A program made the translations under genes and the position numbers. Under the pieces are notes generated by a model, which was not told where the DNA came from, ran no database searches, and saw nothing but the letters and a program-made list of their open reading frames with translations. This document shows, one piece after another, positions 35,276-48,215 of a stretch of DNA of 64,000 nt (within the stretch, counting starts at the first letter, position 1; the number at the start of each line of letters is the position of its first letter). The stretch is from contig NC_059568.1 of assembly GCF_905220415.1 (NCBI RefSeq), forward strand, positions 7,812,001-7,876,000, read 5' to 3'. This DNA is from Colias croceus. Lineage: Eukaryota > Arthropoda > Insecta > Lepidoptera > Pieridae.

Positions 35276-36422
35276 CAGGATGTCCCACTCTTGGTAACTA
35301 AGCACGAAGGAACTTGTAGTTTTGCATACACTGATCACGTAAAAAATACATAAACAACAAAATTACGTCAAAAACTTTTAAAGTGAAACTTTTATTACAT
35401 CGTCTCAAACTTTTTGGTCTGTGTAGCGCATGTCGCGTGACGCACGATACGTACGATAATTATCGTACAAATACGATAATTTTTAGTTAAATGTCTATAG
35501 TGTGAAAAAAAGTTTCACTTTTACCGTGGTTTCATAAAACCACACAACTTTTTTGCTAAATATTTCCTGAAAATCCAAGTTTTCTTCTCTAGCTTCGCGC
35601 AGCCGGTATATACCGCTTCTCTAATGTGATCGTTTTATCTATGAAAACATAATCTTGAACGATAGCTCACGTGCTGGTGGCAAAGTTGGGCGGGTTGCTT
35701 GTTATGGGTGTACACATAGAGTTTTAAGAATGGATCTATTTGAAAAAAACCGGCCAAGTGCGAGTCGGGCTCGCGCACAAAGGGTTCCGTAGCAGCAAAT
35801 ATAATAAATTACAGTTAAATCAACCTATCTCAAAAACTATAAGAGATACTTTGATCAAACCAAAAATCGTTGAAAGAGTTAATTAGCATGCATCACCTCT
35901 ATTTTTTTTAGAATTTTATACCCCGTAGTTATAAAAATAGAGGGGGGGGACATACTTTTTACGACTTTGAGAGCTGATATCTCAAAAACCGTTCACTTTA
36001 AGAAAAATGTTTTTTAGAAAACTTTATATCATTTTAAAAGACCTTTCCATTGATACCCCACACGGGTATGTACATCGAAAAAAAAAATTTCATCCCTCAG
36101 TTACATGTATGGGGGGCCCCACCCCCAATTCTTTTTTTTACTATTTAGTGTCATATTTTTGTAGCGGTTCATACAACACATATTCCCATCAAATTTCATC
36201 ACTGTAGTACTTATAGTTTCCGAGTAAATCGGCTGTGACAGACGGACAGACGGACAGACGGACAGACGGACATGACGAAACTATAAGGGTTCCGTTTTTG
36301 CCATTTTGGCTACGGAACCCTAAAAAAAATGCGTCTGGAATTTTATAAGTATTTTTACGTACTCAGCGTATGCAAAACTATAACCTCCTTTGAGCTTAGT
36401 ATACCAACAGTGGGACACGCTG
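35276..36422. mobile_element. Tc1/mariner-like element remnant, 1.15 kb, with nested repeat
   Basis: Ends CAGGATGTCCCAC (left) and CAGCGTGTCCCAC (right, reverse complement) continue as imperfect inverted repeats of about 75 bp through TAGTTTTGCATAC. TA flanks both sides (35274-35275 and 36423-36424). No transposase remains. A 0.58-kb common lepidopteran repeat has inserted into it. Confidence 0.7.
35747..36327 (+). repeat. Common lepidopteran repeat GGCCAAGTGCGAGTCGG...ACGGAACCCTA
   Basis: Begins ACCGGCCAAGTGCGAGTCGG and ends TTGGCTACGGAACCCTA followed by A's, with a GACAGACG array at 36237-36270 near the 3' side. The layout is familiar from many moth and butterfly genomes. It contains no gene. 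Confidence 0.75.
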
Positions 36423-36424
36423 TA

Positions 36425-37261
36425 TATATATACATTTCCTAACTTTAAAAGTAATTTTAACTGTATCGATTTGATTGAGTTGTGTTAAGATTTAAGTTGT
36501 TTAATTTTCTTATCGATCCCTAATCCCTATATTTTTCCCTATATTTTGTAGCATCGATTTATTATTGAGTTGTTGTACCTCTATAATTATTGAGATATTC
36601 ATTAGGTATACGTAGTTTAAAACAATGCTTATAATAAAACAGTAGCAAGACTCTCTATTGAAGTTATATTATCTTTTTCATTTAGTTTGAGTGTCTAACT
36701 TGAGCACACTGAAACCATGGATTATTATAGGCAATTTGTAGAACACATTTTATCTCCAAACTCAGTATGAATTGGCTACATATTTAATATTTATACTTCC
36801 ATATTTTTTCCTAGAAATATATTTTACATAAATTATCCCGTAAAATTTTAAGGCGCACAGCTTTTTTTACAACAGTTTTATTATTAAAGTTCAACAGTAT
36901 CAGTGTGAAATCCATATAAATTGAAACACGAAAGCCTGTCCCTTTGAGCGTACGTCTCATTTTAATCTGGCCTACGTACAGCGATGACATGAAGGTAACT
37001 CTTTGTGTCAGTTTGTATAATGTATGTAACATTGTTTCTTTCTATCGATTTAAGTAAATGTAATACTTATGTAATTATGGTTTAATATTTTAATTATGTG
37101 CTAAAAAGAAACCAAAGGTAAAATTGTTCAAAACGCGTCGTGGTCACAGTAAAATATTTACATAGGTAGCGAAATTCATTTTGTGGCCCTAATGTAAACA
37201 CTGGGCACTGTGGGTTTAAAAAAAATATATTGTAATATTTACCACCAGTTCAGGAAGTGGC
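36425..37261. other. Intergenic, nothing recognised
   Basis: AT-rich DNA with short open frames only. TACATTTCCTAAC at 36431 resembles the GGAAATGT motif of the element at 33.0-33.9 kb. Confidence 0.4.
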
Positions 37262-37350
37262 ATTAGGAACACTACAGACAATTTTAGTCATACTGAACTC
37301 TTTAATACAATGAGGAAGTTTATTAAAAAAGCGTATACTTACCTTGATAC
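37262..37350 (-). pseudogene. Short LINE fragment (same family as 23.8-24.3 kb)
   Basis: Minus-strand reading gives IRFFNKLPHCIKEFSMTK, which aligns with IRFYNRIPHCIKEFGSAK of the CR1/Jockey-type remnant at 23.9 kb. Only about 25 codons remain. Confidence 0.65.
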
Positions 37351-38074
37351 CGGAAAACAGGCATTTAAATTTTTTGTTGTTTGACAATTTATATTTTTAT
37401 CAAGTTCAGAACGCGTCATGAAGTTTCTTCATTGCTACAAAGCGCCTTGGTCGAATAGCCGTGAGCGTTTTCATAAGAGCCCTTACACAAATTTCGTGAT
37501 GGGTAACTTTTACTGTAACCGCTACTATACGCCTTGTGAGCTAATTTTACCTTCAACAATAAAACATGCCTGTTTCAATATAAATTTAAACTTCCGAATA
37601 CGAAATTAAAATCATAACTGCTACATTTCGCTGCACATTTCGCTAAATGAACTCTATTACATCCGTTCGCTATGTTTTTCGTAGGCCAATATCCGGCCAA
37701 TATGTTCTAACTTCTAACTTCTAACTGAATGTAAAGTACATTTGCTTTTGGATTTTATTTCATTGCACATTATCGTCAAACTATATTTAGAATGCTATTA
37801 CGTTATGAATAACTGGAAAACTTGTTAAATGTTGAATAAATGAAAACATGAATTTAATAGAAATTTGTATTTTGTTTGTATATTCCCTTACACGGAATAA
37901 TTTGAATATGTTATACCTACGTATACTTCAATTTTAATTAATTTTACGTAATTAAATTTTAAAATAATAGTTGCTAAGAGTGGGTGACCAAATCGTTGAG
38001 GCTTTTGAGTAACTATTTAAACTACGTATTTATTTGAAGTTGGAGGTTCTCGGCTACGCAAGAATGCATTTTTT
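37351..38074. other. Intergenic, nothing recognised
   Basis: AT-rich. A short tandem CTAACTT run occurs at about 37707-37727. No gene could be supported. Confidence 0.4.
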
Positions 38075-38400
38075 AAACTCAAACTCAAACATTTATTTAT
38101 TCAATTAAGTAGACTTATTTTAGAAGCACTTCCGAATCGTCATTACATATACTTTTAACATTTACATACACTACATACTTTAACTACATAAAAGCTTGAC
38201 TAAAAGTTACTTGAGTTAGGTAAACTAATGCTATTAAAAAAATCTTGTCATACATAAGACTAGTAGAAATGTTCAAGTTTTGTTACCCATTTATAATAAG
38301 GATAGGGTAAGATTAGCGATACAGAAGCTTACCGTGCCTATCGCCTTCCTTACCAAGCAAAACATTTATAATATAAATATTAAACTTACAATGCTATCTT
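38075..38400. repeat. LINE 3'-UTR-like dispersed repeat
   Basis: ACTCAAACATTTATTTATTC followed by GCACTTCCGAATCGTCA resembles the 3' region of CR1-type LINEs common in Lepidoptera. The family is recalled, not searched. No coding part is present. Confidence 0.45.
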
Positions 38401-39746
38401 TAAATTAATTCTATATTCTTCAAAAACTTTGCAACCTTTGGTTTTGCGACTTATAAAATTTTTAACTTTAAACAAACATCATATCGATCGGGAAGACAGA
38501 GCTAAGAGGATTTGCTTGCATTAGGAACAAGGGGAGAATAAATAAATACGCTACAAGTAGATGTCAAAAATATGAGCTTAATAACAAAAGATGAAACTTC
38601 TCTCGAAACATGGCATTAAATGTTCTAATAAGTAACATGTTTATGGGATGTATTCTTTATCCAAGTAGTTCAAAAGAACGGAACTTATTACCTTGAGTAT
38701 ACCCAAGGCGTCACGTAAGGAATAAATTTCGTCCATTCACAATTTTGTGCACCGTGACACGTAGATGCAATTTCTTGTGACACTTTACATGTAGAGAACT
38801 GTTAAATAACAACTAAATTGCAACAAGTAAATGCTAGTAAATGCACATATTGAATACATGTCACTCTATATATATTATATAACATGTAGGTAAGTATAGG
38901 TGCACCTAATAATCTTTTTGATTTGCAAAAATAATATAACCTTAACTAAGATAAACGTGGAAATGAATATAATACGGCCAAGGAAACCTACTAAAGTATT
39001 AATAATAAAGCAGAACTGCTTCTACTTGAATTGCAATGAAATTAAATCCGCTGGTTTTATCATTCTAATTCTCCAGAACGAAAAACTAAGTTTACAATAC
39101 CCGGGAAATAGTTATCGGTAACCCGTAGAAATGAATATAAAGAGGAATATCATATTACTTTCGATTTATGCGTAATTTTTATATAGGTAGCCATTAAATG
39201 GATCACCAATTTCTCAACATACAAAAAGTTTAGAACTAAAACTAAAAAGCGATTATTTTTAAAATATAATATTACTTACCGTATGCTCCACAATGATGAA
39301 ATTTTATTTCAAAGTAAACCTTGTGCGGTACGTTGCTTTCAAGCAATATCTTCGTATCCTAATTAAAGCACCTATGGGAAGAAAAACACAATTAAAATCT
39401 TACAGTCAGTAGGTTATTTTGTCTCTGCTGTTGGGTTTGTCAGTGCAACTCAATTAAGTTTAGATCTTTTTGAAACAACATGATTTTTCAAGGGAATACA
39501 TAGAAACCTCCAGTTTTTATCTAGTTAATATAATCTATTTACACTATCCAAGGATACCTAAAAAAATGACGCTCGTTATAAGTCACGTGTAGGTTGTGAT
39601 AAACAGCGTTGGATTCTAATGTGTGAAGCGATTGTTTCCGAACCGCAGTAAAATGAACTAAACTGCATTAACAAGCCCTAACTTCACTTGCCGTTGATTT
39701 CATCGACCGCTTTTAGGTAAAACCCACGGGTAGTGGTATAATGGAT
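38401..39746. other. Intergenic, nothing recognised
   Basis: AT-rich DNA without recognised exons or transposon ends. Confidence 0.4.
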
Positions 39747-40535
39747 ATCCCACCAAAAACATAAATGTAAAAAATTGAACCGATTTTAATCGTTGACTTA
39801 ATTTGCCAAAAAAATAAATGAGATCTAAATGTGTGCCAAGTTCTGTAGACAGTTGGGAAACTTATTTACAAAGATGTATTAAGTTCTTAGGTGAACTGAA
39901 AACTCAATTGTTTTATTTTCCTAAGAGAACAACGTATATTGCAAAATATGACTTTTTAATTTGAATAATATAATTATTTTCACAAAGCAAACAACTAATG
40001 ACCTATTGAACCTCATAATTTGACTTGGCTAGTTTTTAGAACCTCACAAAATATAAACAGTATGTAACGTCACGCAAATTAAATCATTTCGAACTTTGAC
40101 AAAGCCTTCTTCCATTACACTAAAATTAAAGCTAAACTAAACACTCATAAATAAAGAATAAATAAATGTGAATATGTAAAATTATATATTATTTTTAACT
40201 GTATGAGCAATATTTTTATTACTTACAATTTTCTTTTATTTTACGTTTAATAACAGTTTTGAATAAAGAAATCATACAATCGAAGTAATCTGCCCTAGTG
40301 CTACTAGCGCAGCGCCAGTGAGTGTGATGACTCGAGGCGCATCGAATCCACAAATGTTTCGTGCAAAAATATGTAAACTTCAATAATCTATATCTCAGTC
40401 ATTTATGGATGGAAATGAAATTCAGATAACTGATTTTTTCCTTTGTACACACACTATTACCTAGTTGATTACAAATTTTGAACTTTCTAGGTCATCTGCA
40501 AGTGGGTTAGGTTTTGTATATATATCTATACTGAA
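39747..40535 (+). repeat. Composite dispersed repeat, short copy with empty TTAA site
   Basis: The same family as 15704-18306, starting ATATCCCACCAAAAACATAA and ending GGTTAGGTTTTGTATATATA. It has a single arm instead of the hairpin, and at 40247-40250 a single TTAA where the other copy has the 0.96-kb piggyBac-like element (TTTTACGTTTAATAACAG). It therefore serves as the pre-insertion reference. Confidence 0.8.
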
Positions 40536-41719
40536 AGTAGTAGGAAAAAAAATTGAGAGCCGAATAAATGCCATGAATATAGTCACCCTACTTTTATCTT
40601 TGGTTTTTAATTATTAATGCATAATTTCGGTTACATAGAAATTCAGTTCAATTAACAGCAGTCAATACCTACGTGTATGATAAAAAACAATTTCATGAAA
40701 ATTTAATCAAAATATTACGTAGGTGTCCATTTTAAATAAATTGTCTTTCGGTAAAATATGTGAGAATTTGTTCAGACGATTCAAAATACATACGACGCAT
40801 TGTTTATCGGTACGGGTTTCGTCTGAAAGGATTGCGATTTGATTAAATCCTTTTTTACGTACCCGATAGGTATTTCTTTGTTCATTATTTTTCAATCGAA
40901 CGTGTACAACTGAATTTTCTTTTTTTCATACCTGTAACCTGTAAAAGGGACCATTCCAATCCAGGAACATTTTATTACTAGAGAACCTTTGACAATTCGT
41001 GTTCTGTATTGAATCAACTTTGATTTCTAACTCTGTTTTCTAACTTCTATTTTTTTATTATGCTGTATAATATTTGACATGTGTATTGTGTAACGTGAAT
41101 TATTTTTCTTATGAGTACCTAATACCTATATATAATAATACAAATATAGGTACTTATCCTAACTACGTAGCCGCCTAAGTAATAAGAACATTTTTCAATT
41201 AATATTATCTATGTTCAGGAAAATAAAACAGATAGCTACCTACCTATATTGAATATTACTAATTCTTTCTATTGCATCTACATTTTATACAAAATATTAC
41301 GTTGAAAGTGATTGTTACCAGAGTATTAATTAAATATAATTTTAAAAATATCCTCTCTGTAAAATTATGTTATTGTAAGTATAATATTATGTAGGTAGGT
41401 ATTTTTGGACAAAAATATTGATGCTATGTTTAATAAAGTTACATTTTTAGGGTTAAAATATACGTATTAACTGTATTATTAGTTTTTACTTCTTACCTAT
41501 TATTTTCGTCAATCAAGTAGGAACTTTTATTCCTTATAGAAGTTTATATACCAGTAGGTAATTACTAATTAGCGACAATTATTGCTTAACTTAGTAATTC
41601 AAACAATTCATTGTAAATTGCAAAACATGTTTCCCAATATATTTTACTTATATATAGCACTGTTACCCCGTACCCGATGTATACTGTTTAGACGAACATT
41701 TTAGCTTGCAACTCATAAA
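40536..41719. other. Intergenic, nothing recognised
   Basis: AT-rich DNA, short open frames only, no recognised element. Confidence 0.4.
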
Positions 41720-42025
41720 TTACTCATAGACACATCGCCGATGAATGATCATTATTTTACTAAATACACAGGCATACGGTTCAAATTTGTTAAGACGCTC
41801 AAAAAATAGAAGTTTTATTTTTGTTCCTTCCTTTATTGTCTTGTTTATGAGACTTGACGCATACAGTTTTAACAGCATGTTGTTCCATGTTTGCACAATA
41901 AAATTTGTATCTATAAAATCAATTTGATTTATCAATAATGTTTGTAATCCTGAATAGTTATACAACAGATCAACAGCTGTGATTTCCATGAAAAAACTAA
42001 GCGCCATTAGCCATAAGATTTTTCT
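41720..42025 (-). pseudogene. Hydrophobic ORF, possible chemoreceptor fragment
   Basis: A minus-strand frame of about 100 codons reads ILWLMALSFFMEITAVDLLY and later VQTWNNMLLKLYASSLINKT and IKLLFFERLNKF. A hydrophobic segment followed by a W...A...E..K.K pattern recalls the middle of insect gustatory receptors, but the signature C-terminal motif (TYLVILVQF-like) is absent. No convincing splice sites flank it. It may equally be chance. Its identity is a guess. Confidence 0.15.
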
Positions 42026-42642
42026 CTTTATAGTTTATAACCTACCTATATGCTTTAGAATGAAGTAAATGCATATACCTAACCATAATATTATGTAGAT
42101 ACCTACTTATATTAATACCTACTCTCGGTTCATATATGACAATTTAATGATGATATAAAAATGTTATTTTGTAAGTTGTGATAGGTAATTCTCTAGGTAT
42201 GTTTTATTTGTTAATTTATCTAATAATTATTGATTTGATAATTTTTAAAATTACAAATTACAATATCGTAACATTAGCTTAATATGAATTCACTAAGTAG
42301 GTACTTAGTTATTAACTAATCTTTTTTTGTCTGAAAAATTGAATTTACAATTTCGATCATGAAATGGTGCATTCGACGAAATTGTGTAGGCTGTCACTAA
42401 TTTTTTTTTATACTCTCAACGTGGCATTTTATATGTATCAGAAAATAATTGTTTTTATGTAGTGACCTTTCACCGGTATTACGAAAATGCTTTAAAGGAT
42501 TAAAATTTTTAATAGGTATAAAAGTTACCACCAGTTTTTGATATAGTTCTGTATTGAGTTCAGGAGTAAGGCACGTCCATACCAAATTTTCTGTGCATCT
42601 TTACCGGCTCTGTCAAAAATTGGATAAATAATTATTGTAGAC

Positions 42643-43475
42643 CTGAGTTCGGTTGCACCTCCTAGGTATATAGGTATCTATATAATAATTAATACTACAG
42701 GACTCGAATATTCCTTATAATGTAATTTGAATAATACTTACGAACACGAGTTGATATTTGTTGAACAATTTGATTGATTAGACGTGGCAGGTTTACGTGT
42801 GCCTATTTCTTGAATAAATTTAAATATTATGATTATAGGAATATGATGAGCAATTGACTCATTTTATAACAGCTAGAGTGATTTCGTAAGTTTCTGATTT
42901 TAATTAGAAAAACGTTCTTTAATTTTTATTTCATTTTAAATTTAAATGTAAATTTGAGACACTATATGACTCTTCAGAATAATATGCCCGTGCCCATGTT
43001 TTCTTTTTCAAATATTTAAAAAAATCAAATTCATAAATATAACTATTTGTACCGAAATGAACTTAGGTATACTTTTATTGCTACAAATCCGTTTTTTTTT
43101 TATAAAATTTATTAATACGTATTTTTTCCTAATGCCTAATATGTACTGGATTATCTATGTTGTTTTTTTATTATTTTAGTGAAAGCTTTTTTTACAAAAA
43201 TATTAGCAATTAAAATCATTAATTTCATAATATAAAACTTACGAAATCACTCTAGTTATAAAATGAGTCAATTGCTCATCATATTCCTATAATCCTATTT
43301 AAATTTATTCAATAAATAGGAACACGTAAACCTGCCACTTCTAATCAATCAAATTGTTCAACAAATATCAACTCACGTTCGTAAGTATTATTCAAATTAC
43401 ATTATAACGAATATTCGAGTCCTGTACTATTAATTATTATTTATATACCTATATAGGAGGTGCAACCGAACTCAG
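42643..43475. mobile_element. Inverted-repeat element, ~245-bp arms, 833 bp
   Basis: Left arm 42643-42890 and right arm 43238-43475 match in reverse complement with few differences, around an AT-rich loop of about 345 bp. The ends start CTGAGTTCGGTTGCACCTCC. There is no coding capacity. It is probably a non-autonomous DNA transposon. Target duplication is not clear. It could also form a long hairpin RNA. Confidence 0.8.
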
Positions 43476-43529
43476 ACTTCAGAGCAGTAATGCAAGGGGT
43501 GGAAGTGGGAGTGGGTGGCTGCAGTAAAC

Positions 43530-43536
43530 TATAAAT
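43530..43536 (+). promoter_or_regulatory. TATA-box candidate TATAAAT
   Basis: TATAAAT lies 25 bases before the ATG of the candidate signal-peptide exon at 43561 and about 55 bases after the inverted-repeat element. The spacing would leave almost no 5' UTR, which weakens the call. Confidence 0.25.
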
Positions 43537-43560
43537 CGTACGGTACAGACTTGAGCGGCA

Positions 43561-43718
43561 ATGATCATACGAATTAAATTATTATTCTCTTATCTATTAG
43601 CTTTTGGTGAGTTGAAACATTGATTTTGTTTAATTTAAACATTATTTATATGTTTTAGGTAAAAACTACCGACGACTTTACGTTTTTAAACTGATAATAA
43701 TGTATTAAACATAAATTA
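43561..43718 (+). CDS. Candidate short secreted peptide gene
   Basis: ATG at 43561 in GCGGCAATGA opens MIIRIKLLFSYLLAF, a fair signal peptide, and ends at donor G|GTGAGT (43607) in phase 1. An acceptor TATATGTTTTAG ends at 43668, giving a 62-base intron. The joined frame continues KNYRRLYVFKLIIMY to TAA at 43716-43718, in total 31 residues. No family is recognised. Alternatively the first exon may be spliced to a distant exon, or all of it may be chance. Confidence 0.2.
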
Positions 43719-46700
43719 TACTTTATCTATGTATTAACGCAAACTTCGGTAATATTTATTTTTACCGATATATTTTCGGTAATATTTTATTGCTTAAGTA
43801 TATAAAAAAATATTAAAAACCACTTACCTCGATTGCAATTTTTCACTAAATTCATGCGGAGATAATACACAAACCGCGATGACATAAATCCAATCAATTC
43901 GTATAAAAATATATTAATTATAAAATCACTAAACGTCCAATAAGACACCACTAAAATATTTATCATGCAATATAATATTAAATGTTATCAAAAATTTGTG
44001 CGTTAACATTGGAGCCTGCATTGATAATAATTATACTTCTACCGACTTCTAAAAATGTAAATAGGCATAATTTATGAAGTTTTGCGTGATTGTTAGCGCC
44101 TACTGTATTTGTGAAGGTTAAGTCTGTACTGAGAAACGTTGTCACTTTCATGGGGTATCAGATCGAAATAAGAGGGACACAGACAAAAGACTTGTTAGGC
44201 AAAACATAAAAACCAACTTTTTTTAGAGTAGCTGTTTATTGTTAGGGCGTGGTGGGTGAGTGTATGGTGTGGGTATGAAGCTGCGCCCCTGTCTTGGAAA
44301 AATTTCTGCGCAGCGATTAAGACGATCTTCACGGCGGGTTTGGCGACAGTCAGCCGGCCAAATGACGTTATCAAGTTAATAATGACAACTACATACTTAT
44401 TTACATTTATGAACTTTCTATATAATAATTTTAAATCACGATTCTCTTAACACTTGCATCCAGTCGCAATCTATGAAATGAAAAATATTATAAATTAAAA
44501 ATAGCTTTGTATATTTTATTGTAAGGACTTATTCTTCACCAATCATGAATGTCACAAATATGTAACGGTATCAGAAAGGTATTAGAGGAACATTATTAAT
44601 TATGCATGTATCGCCTTAACGTATCGGCGCGCTATTACCATAATATATCTATAAAGTATAAACACTCATATACCAATATTATGTAGGTATCATTCAGTTT
44701 CAAAATAAATAATATTTTGCTTTAGTTTTACGACTGTAGTAGGTACTTATTGTAGTGGCATAAATGTTATAATTACCCTTGTTTACCTTTAAAGTATATT
44801 TGTACCAAATTTCATCCTAATCGGTCGAGTGGTTTAGGCGAGCAGAAGAGATAGTCGGACAGAGTAAATTGCTCAATACTATATAGTAAGGATTTTATTT
44901 GCGTTGAAAATATTTCTTATAATTGTGAAAAAATTTAATATCACATCGTAGTTGATACAAAGAGTAGGGGGTATACTGTATAGGGTGGTTCTCTGATTAC
45001 ACTGACCGGTATACTTGATACATTTGTAGATTTTGTGCTTTGAAAATTATGAATGCGATACGTGGAAATCCGATTTCAATTTTACAAAGCAATGCTGCAT
45101 AGGTAATGTATAGACATGTTATATTATGTGCATTTATATAAGAGCTTTGTTAATAATATAATAATATAAACTTAGAGTAGATAAATGATTTAGCCTGAAA
45201 CTTTGTAGGTATTAACAATTTTATTCATATTAATTTATACTTGATTAATACATATAGGACGTCAGTCAATACTCAATTACGAAGAGTCTCTGAACCAAAC
45301 CTGACACAGCTAGGTATATAATATTTGATAAAGTATGTAGTGTACTAGGAAATTGCATTATAATATTATATAGCCGTAGCTGTCCCAAACACGAATGTAG
45401 ACACCTGGATTCCTGAGACGATCCATATGAAATTCCACAATGTCAAGGTGTTAATTATATGTAACTTGAGATTGAATTACAGAAAGCGTACCTACGTGAT
45501 AATTCATGTTGCAAATATAAATTAAAAAAAAAAAAAAAACCTCCGAACATTTAGTTTATCATCCTTATTAGGAATTACTTTGCACCTTGTCGAATGACAT
45601 TTTTAATAAAATGGACGTGTTGTTTTTGTGTAACTAAATATTTGCGTTGATGGCCGTTTGGAAATTAAATTTGTCAATATTTCGGGATTTGGATGTCGTT
45701 TTTCGGCAATGTAGCTGATTTTCGTAGAAAGGCTATTTCAAATAATTTAGTCACAGGTAGGTACTAGGTAGCAGCTATTTTACTCGGAAACTGGAAAATG
45801 GAACAAGGAGGATAGTTGTATCTAATGAATTTTATTAAAAAAAAGTTAATATACTTACATACACGTGCTCTGAAAATATAATGAAAAATTATATTTACGG
45901 ACCTTTCGGGAAACATTGTTTAAAGATTCTACTATGTAGAAATAAAGTCTAAAGTAGACGTTGCGAAAAGATACATATATTAAATATTTGTAGATAGGTG
46001 TCTACCGACCAGTATAAAAAAATTATACAGTACCTAATAATTGAAATATTTAGTCAGTAGTTTAATATTAATATTTCTAATAATTACCTAAGTATATCAT
46101 AACTATGACGCTTTTACGTACCTACTACCTATATCTAGCTTAAAATATGTTATAAATAAGTGATGTTATTTTTAAATGAGGTTATGGTTCCTAGCTAAGC
46201 GATTTATTATAATATAATAATATTATGTTTACACCACATAAAATCATGCTCGACAGAAAAATAAAATACTTGCGCTAGGTACTCCTCACGCTGTTCTAGA
46301 ATGAGCTTGAGCATAATTTTCAATTTTATTATAATGTAAACTTCTTAAATTGATTAATGAGATTCATACAGAAATGACAATTCTTATTATTTCTTTTCTT
46401 CTATCTTACTCGTAAAGAATCGAACACATATGAACACTAAACGATGATTCATGATGAAAGTGGCATCGTAATCCAGAAAAACGACATGTAGAGAACATAA
46501 TGCCTGGTGCCAGCCTCACGCATACATTAAACCACGGCATTAAACTATTTTGATATAGGTAGGTATGTAGGTACGAGAAAGTGCGTACTTAACAGTTTTC
46601 GAAACATACAACAATTTCTCAGTAGTGAGTTATCTAAAAAAAATGTTAATTTACTCAGATTGTTTTTGAATATCAGTAGGTACCTAAGTAAGTAAGTAGT

Positions 46701-47999
46701 TACGTTTATTTTCAATTAGTGTAACTACAATTCATTGTAATTATTATCCTTCATAAATTATATTTTTAAGGAAGGTGTATCTCACTCTTACTCTTACTTA
46801 ACTACTTAGGTATAGTAATAATATGATAAATTCCAAAATAGATTCGCCTGTTAGTTGTTTACGTTTTTGCGTCTGAGCCACTGAATTTTGATTTATGCAT
46901 ACATGTGACAGGAACCTTGTAACGAAGGTTACTTGGTTATTGTTTGTTGTGAAAATCAAACCCGAACGCAGAAACAAGGGATGAAATTTTGTATGAGGTG
47001 TGAGTTGCTATGGTCCTCGGCCCTTTTACGTGAACTGCATACGAATGAAGGCAGTGGACGGAAAGATAATACTAGATAATTTTACGTCCTATAAATCTTT
47101 GTTTGAAACTGTTTTTCTCACGACAGCTACGGTATTATTTACAATTTACAATCCTATTAACTCATATTGTCTTGGTATAAATTTTTCCTAGGTAACTAGT
47201 AACATACATAAAATGAAAAGTTCTAGATAGGGAATAAGTATGTAGGTATATTTTTTATTGGTCGAATGCATGTTTTGTTTTGTTATTGGAGAAAGCGTCT
47301 CATTATTTTACATGAATTATTAATAATGACTGTCTTGTTGGTTTCCGAAGACTACTCCAACTACATACATATAGGAACTAGGAAGTAGATAATATCTTAA
47401 TAAAACGGTATCGGTGAGAATCATAAAAAAAACAAAGAATTTCTTATATTTAGGTAGGTACCGAGCTTACTTAGATTTACAATCATGAAACAGTAACTAG
47501 GCTAGAATAGAGACAATTCAAAACTGAATAAAGCTCTAGAGCTTTAGGCCTAGGCCTACATCACACCTACTCAGTCATTTGTACGATAACATAATACCAC
47601 TAATACAATGATATTACTTTAATATAGGTAAGTATTTCGTAAAAGTTATATTTTGTGATCATTAGGTTTTTGGCATGTTAGGTTGAGGGTTCGCACTTCG
47701 CATTCTTTTTCTTCCCGTCCTTCAGCCTCCTGCGTGGTATTGCCTTCTTCAAAATTGGACAGTTGTCAAAATTATTTTCTCTGTATCGCCTATAAATTAA
47801 GTAAAAATATTGAAATTAAAAAAAAATGAAAAGATAAATGCTTCTCAAATATATTATATCTAATGATTGGGTGCTTTGATGTTAAATATAATATTATGTT
47901 AATCATATAAATATAATATTATAATACCTTGTATAACAATATTCCCAAAAATAAACCAACTAGATTTTCAGAAAATTCATCACTAATTATTAATAACTA
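43719..47999. other. Long intergenic stretch
   Basis: About 4.3 kb of AT-rich DNA. It contains a repeat tail at 44800-44895 (CCTAATCGGTCGAGTGGTTT), a 16-A run near 45523-45539 and a GC-richer patch at 44240-44370. No exon or domain was recognised. Several frames of about 60 codons lack any support. Confidence 0.4.
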
Positions 48000-48215
48000 G
48001 GTTTCCGCCCGCGGCTTCGCCCGCGTTTTCAAAGAAAAACCCGCATAGTTCCCGTTCCCGTGGGATTTCCGGGATAAAACCTAGCCTATGTTACTCGTGG
48101 ATAATGTAGCTTTCGAATGGTGAAAGAATTTTTAAAATCGGTCCAGTAGTTTATGAGCCTATTCGTTACAATCAAACAAACAAAGTTTTCCTCTTTATAA
48201 TATTAGTGTAGATAA
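48000..48215 (-). repeat. Common lepidopteran dispersed repeat
   Basis: Starts TTTCCGCCCGCGGCTTCGCC and runs through AAAATCGGTCCAGTAGTTTA to CTTTATAATATTAGTGTAGA. This is the reverse orientation of the repeat at 25430-25645. Confidence 0.75.

Noticed and set aside
44256..44450. 64-codon plus-strand frame in a GC-richer patch that might be exon 2 of the 43.56-kb candidate
   Set aside because: The preceding acceptor (TTTTTTTAG at about 44226) leads at once to a stop in the needed phase, and no domain is seen.
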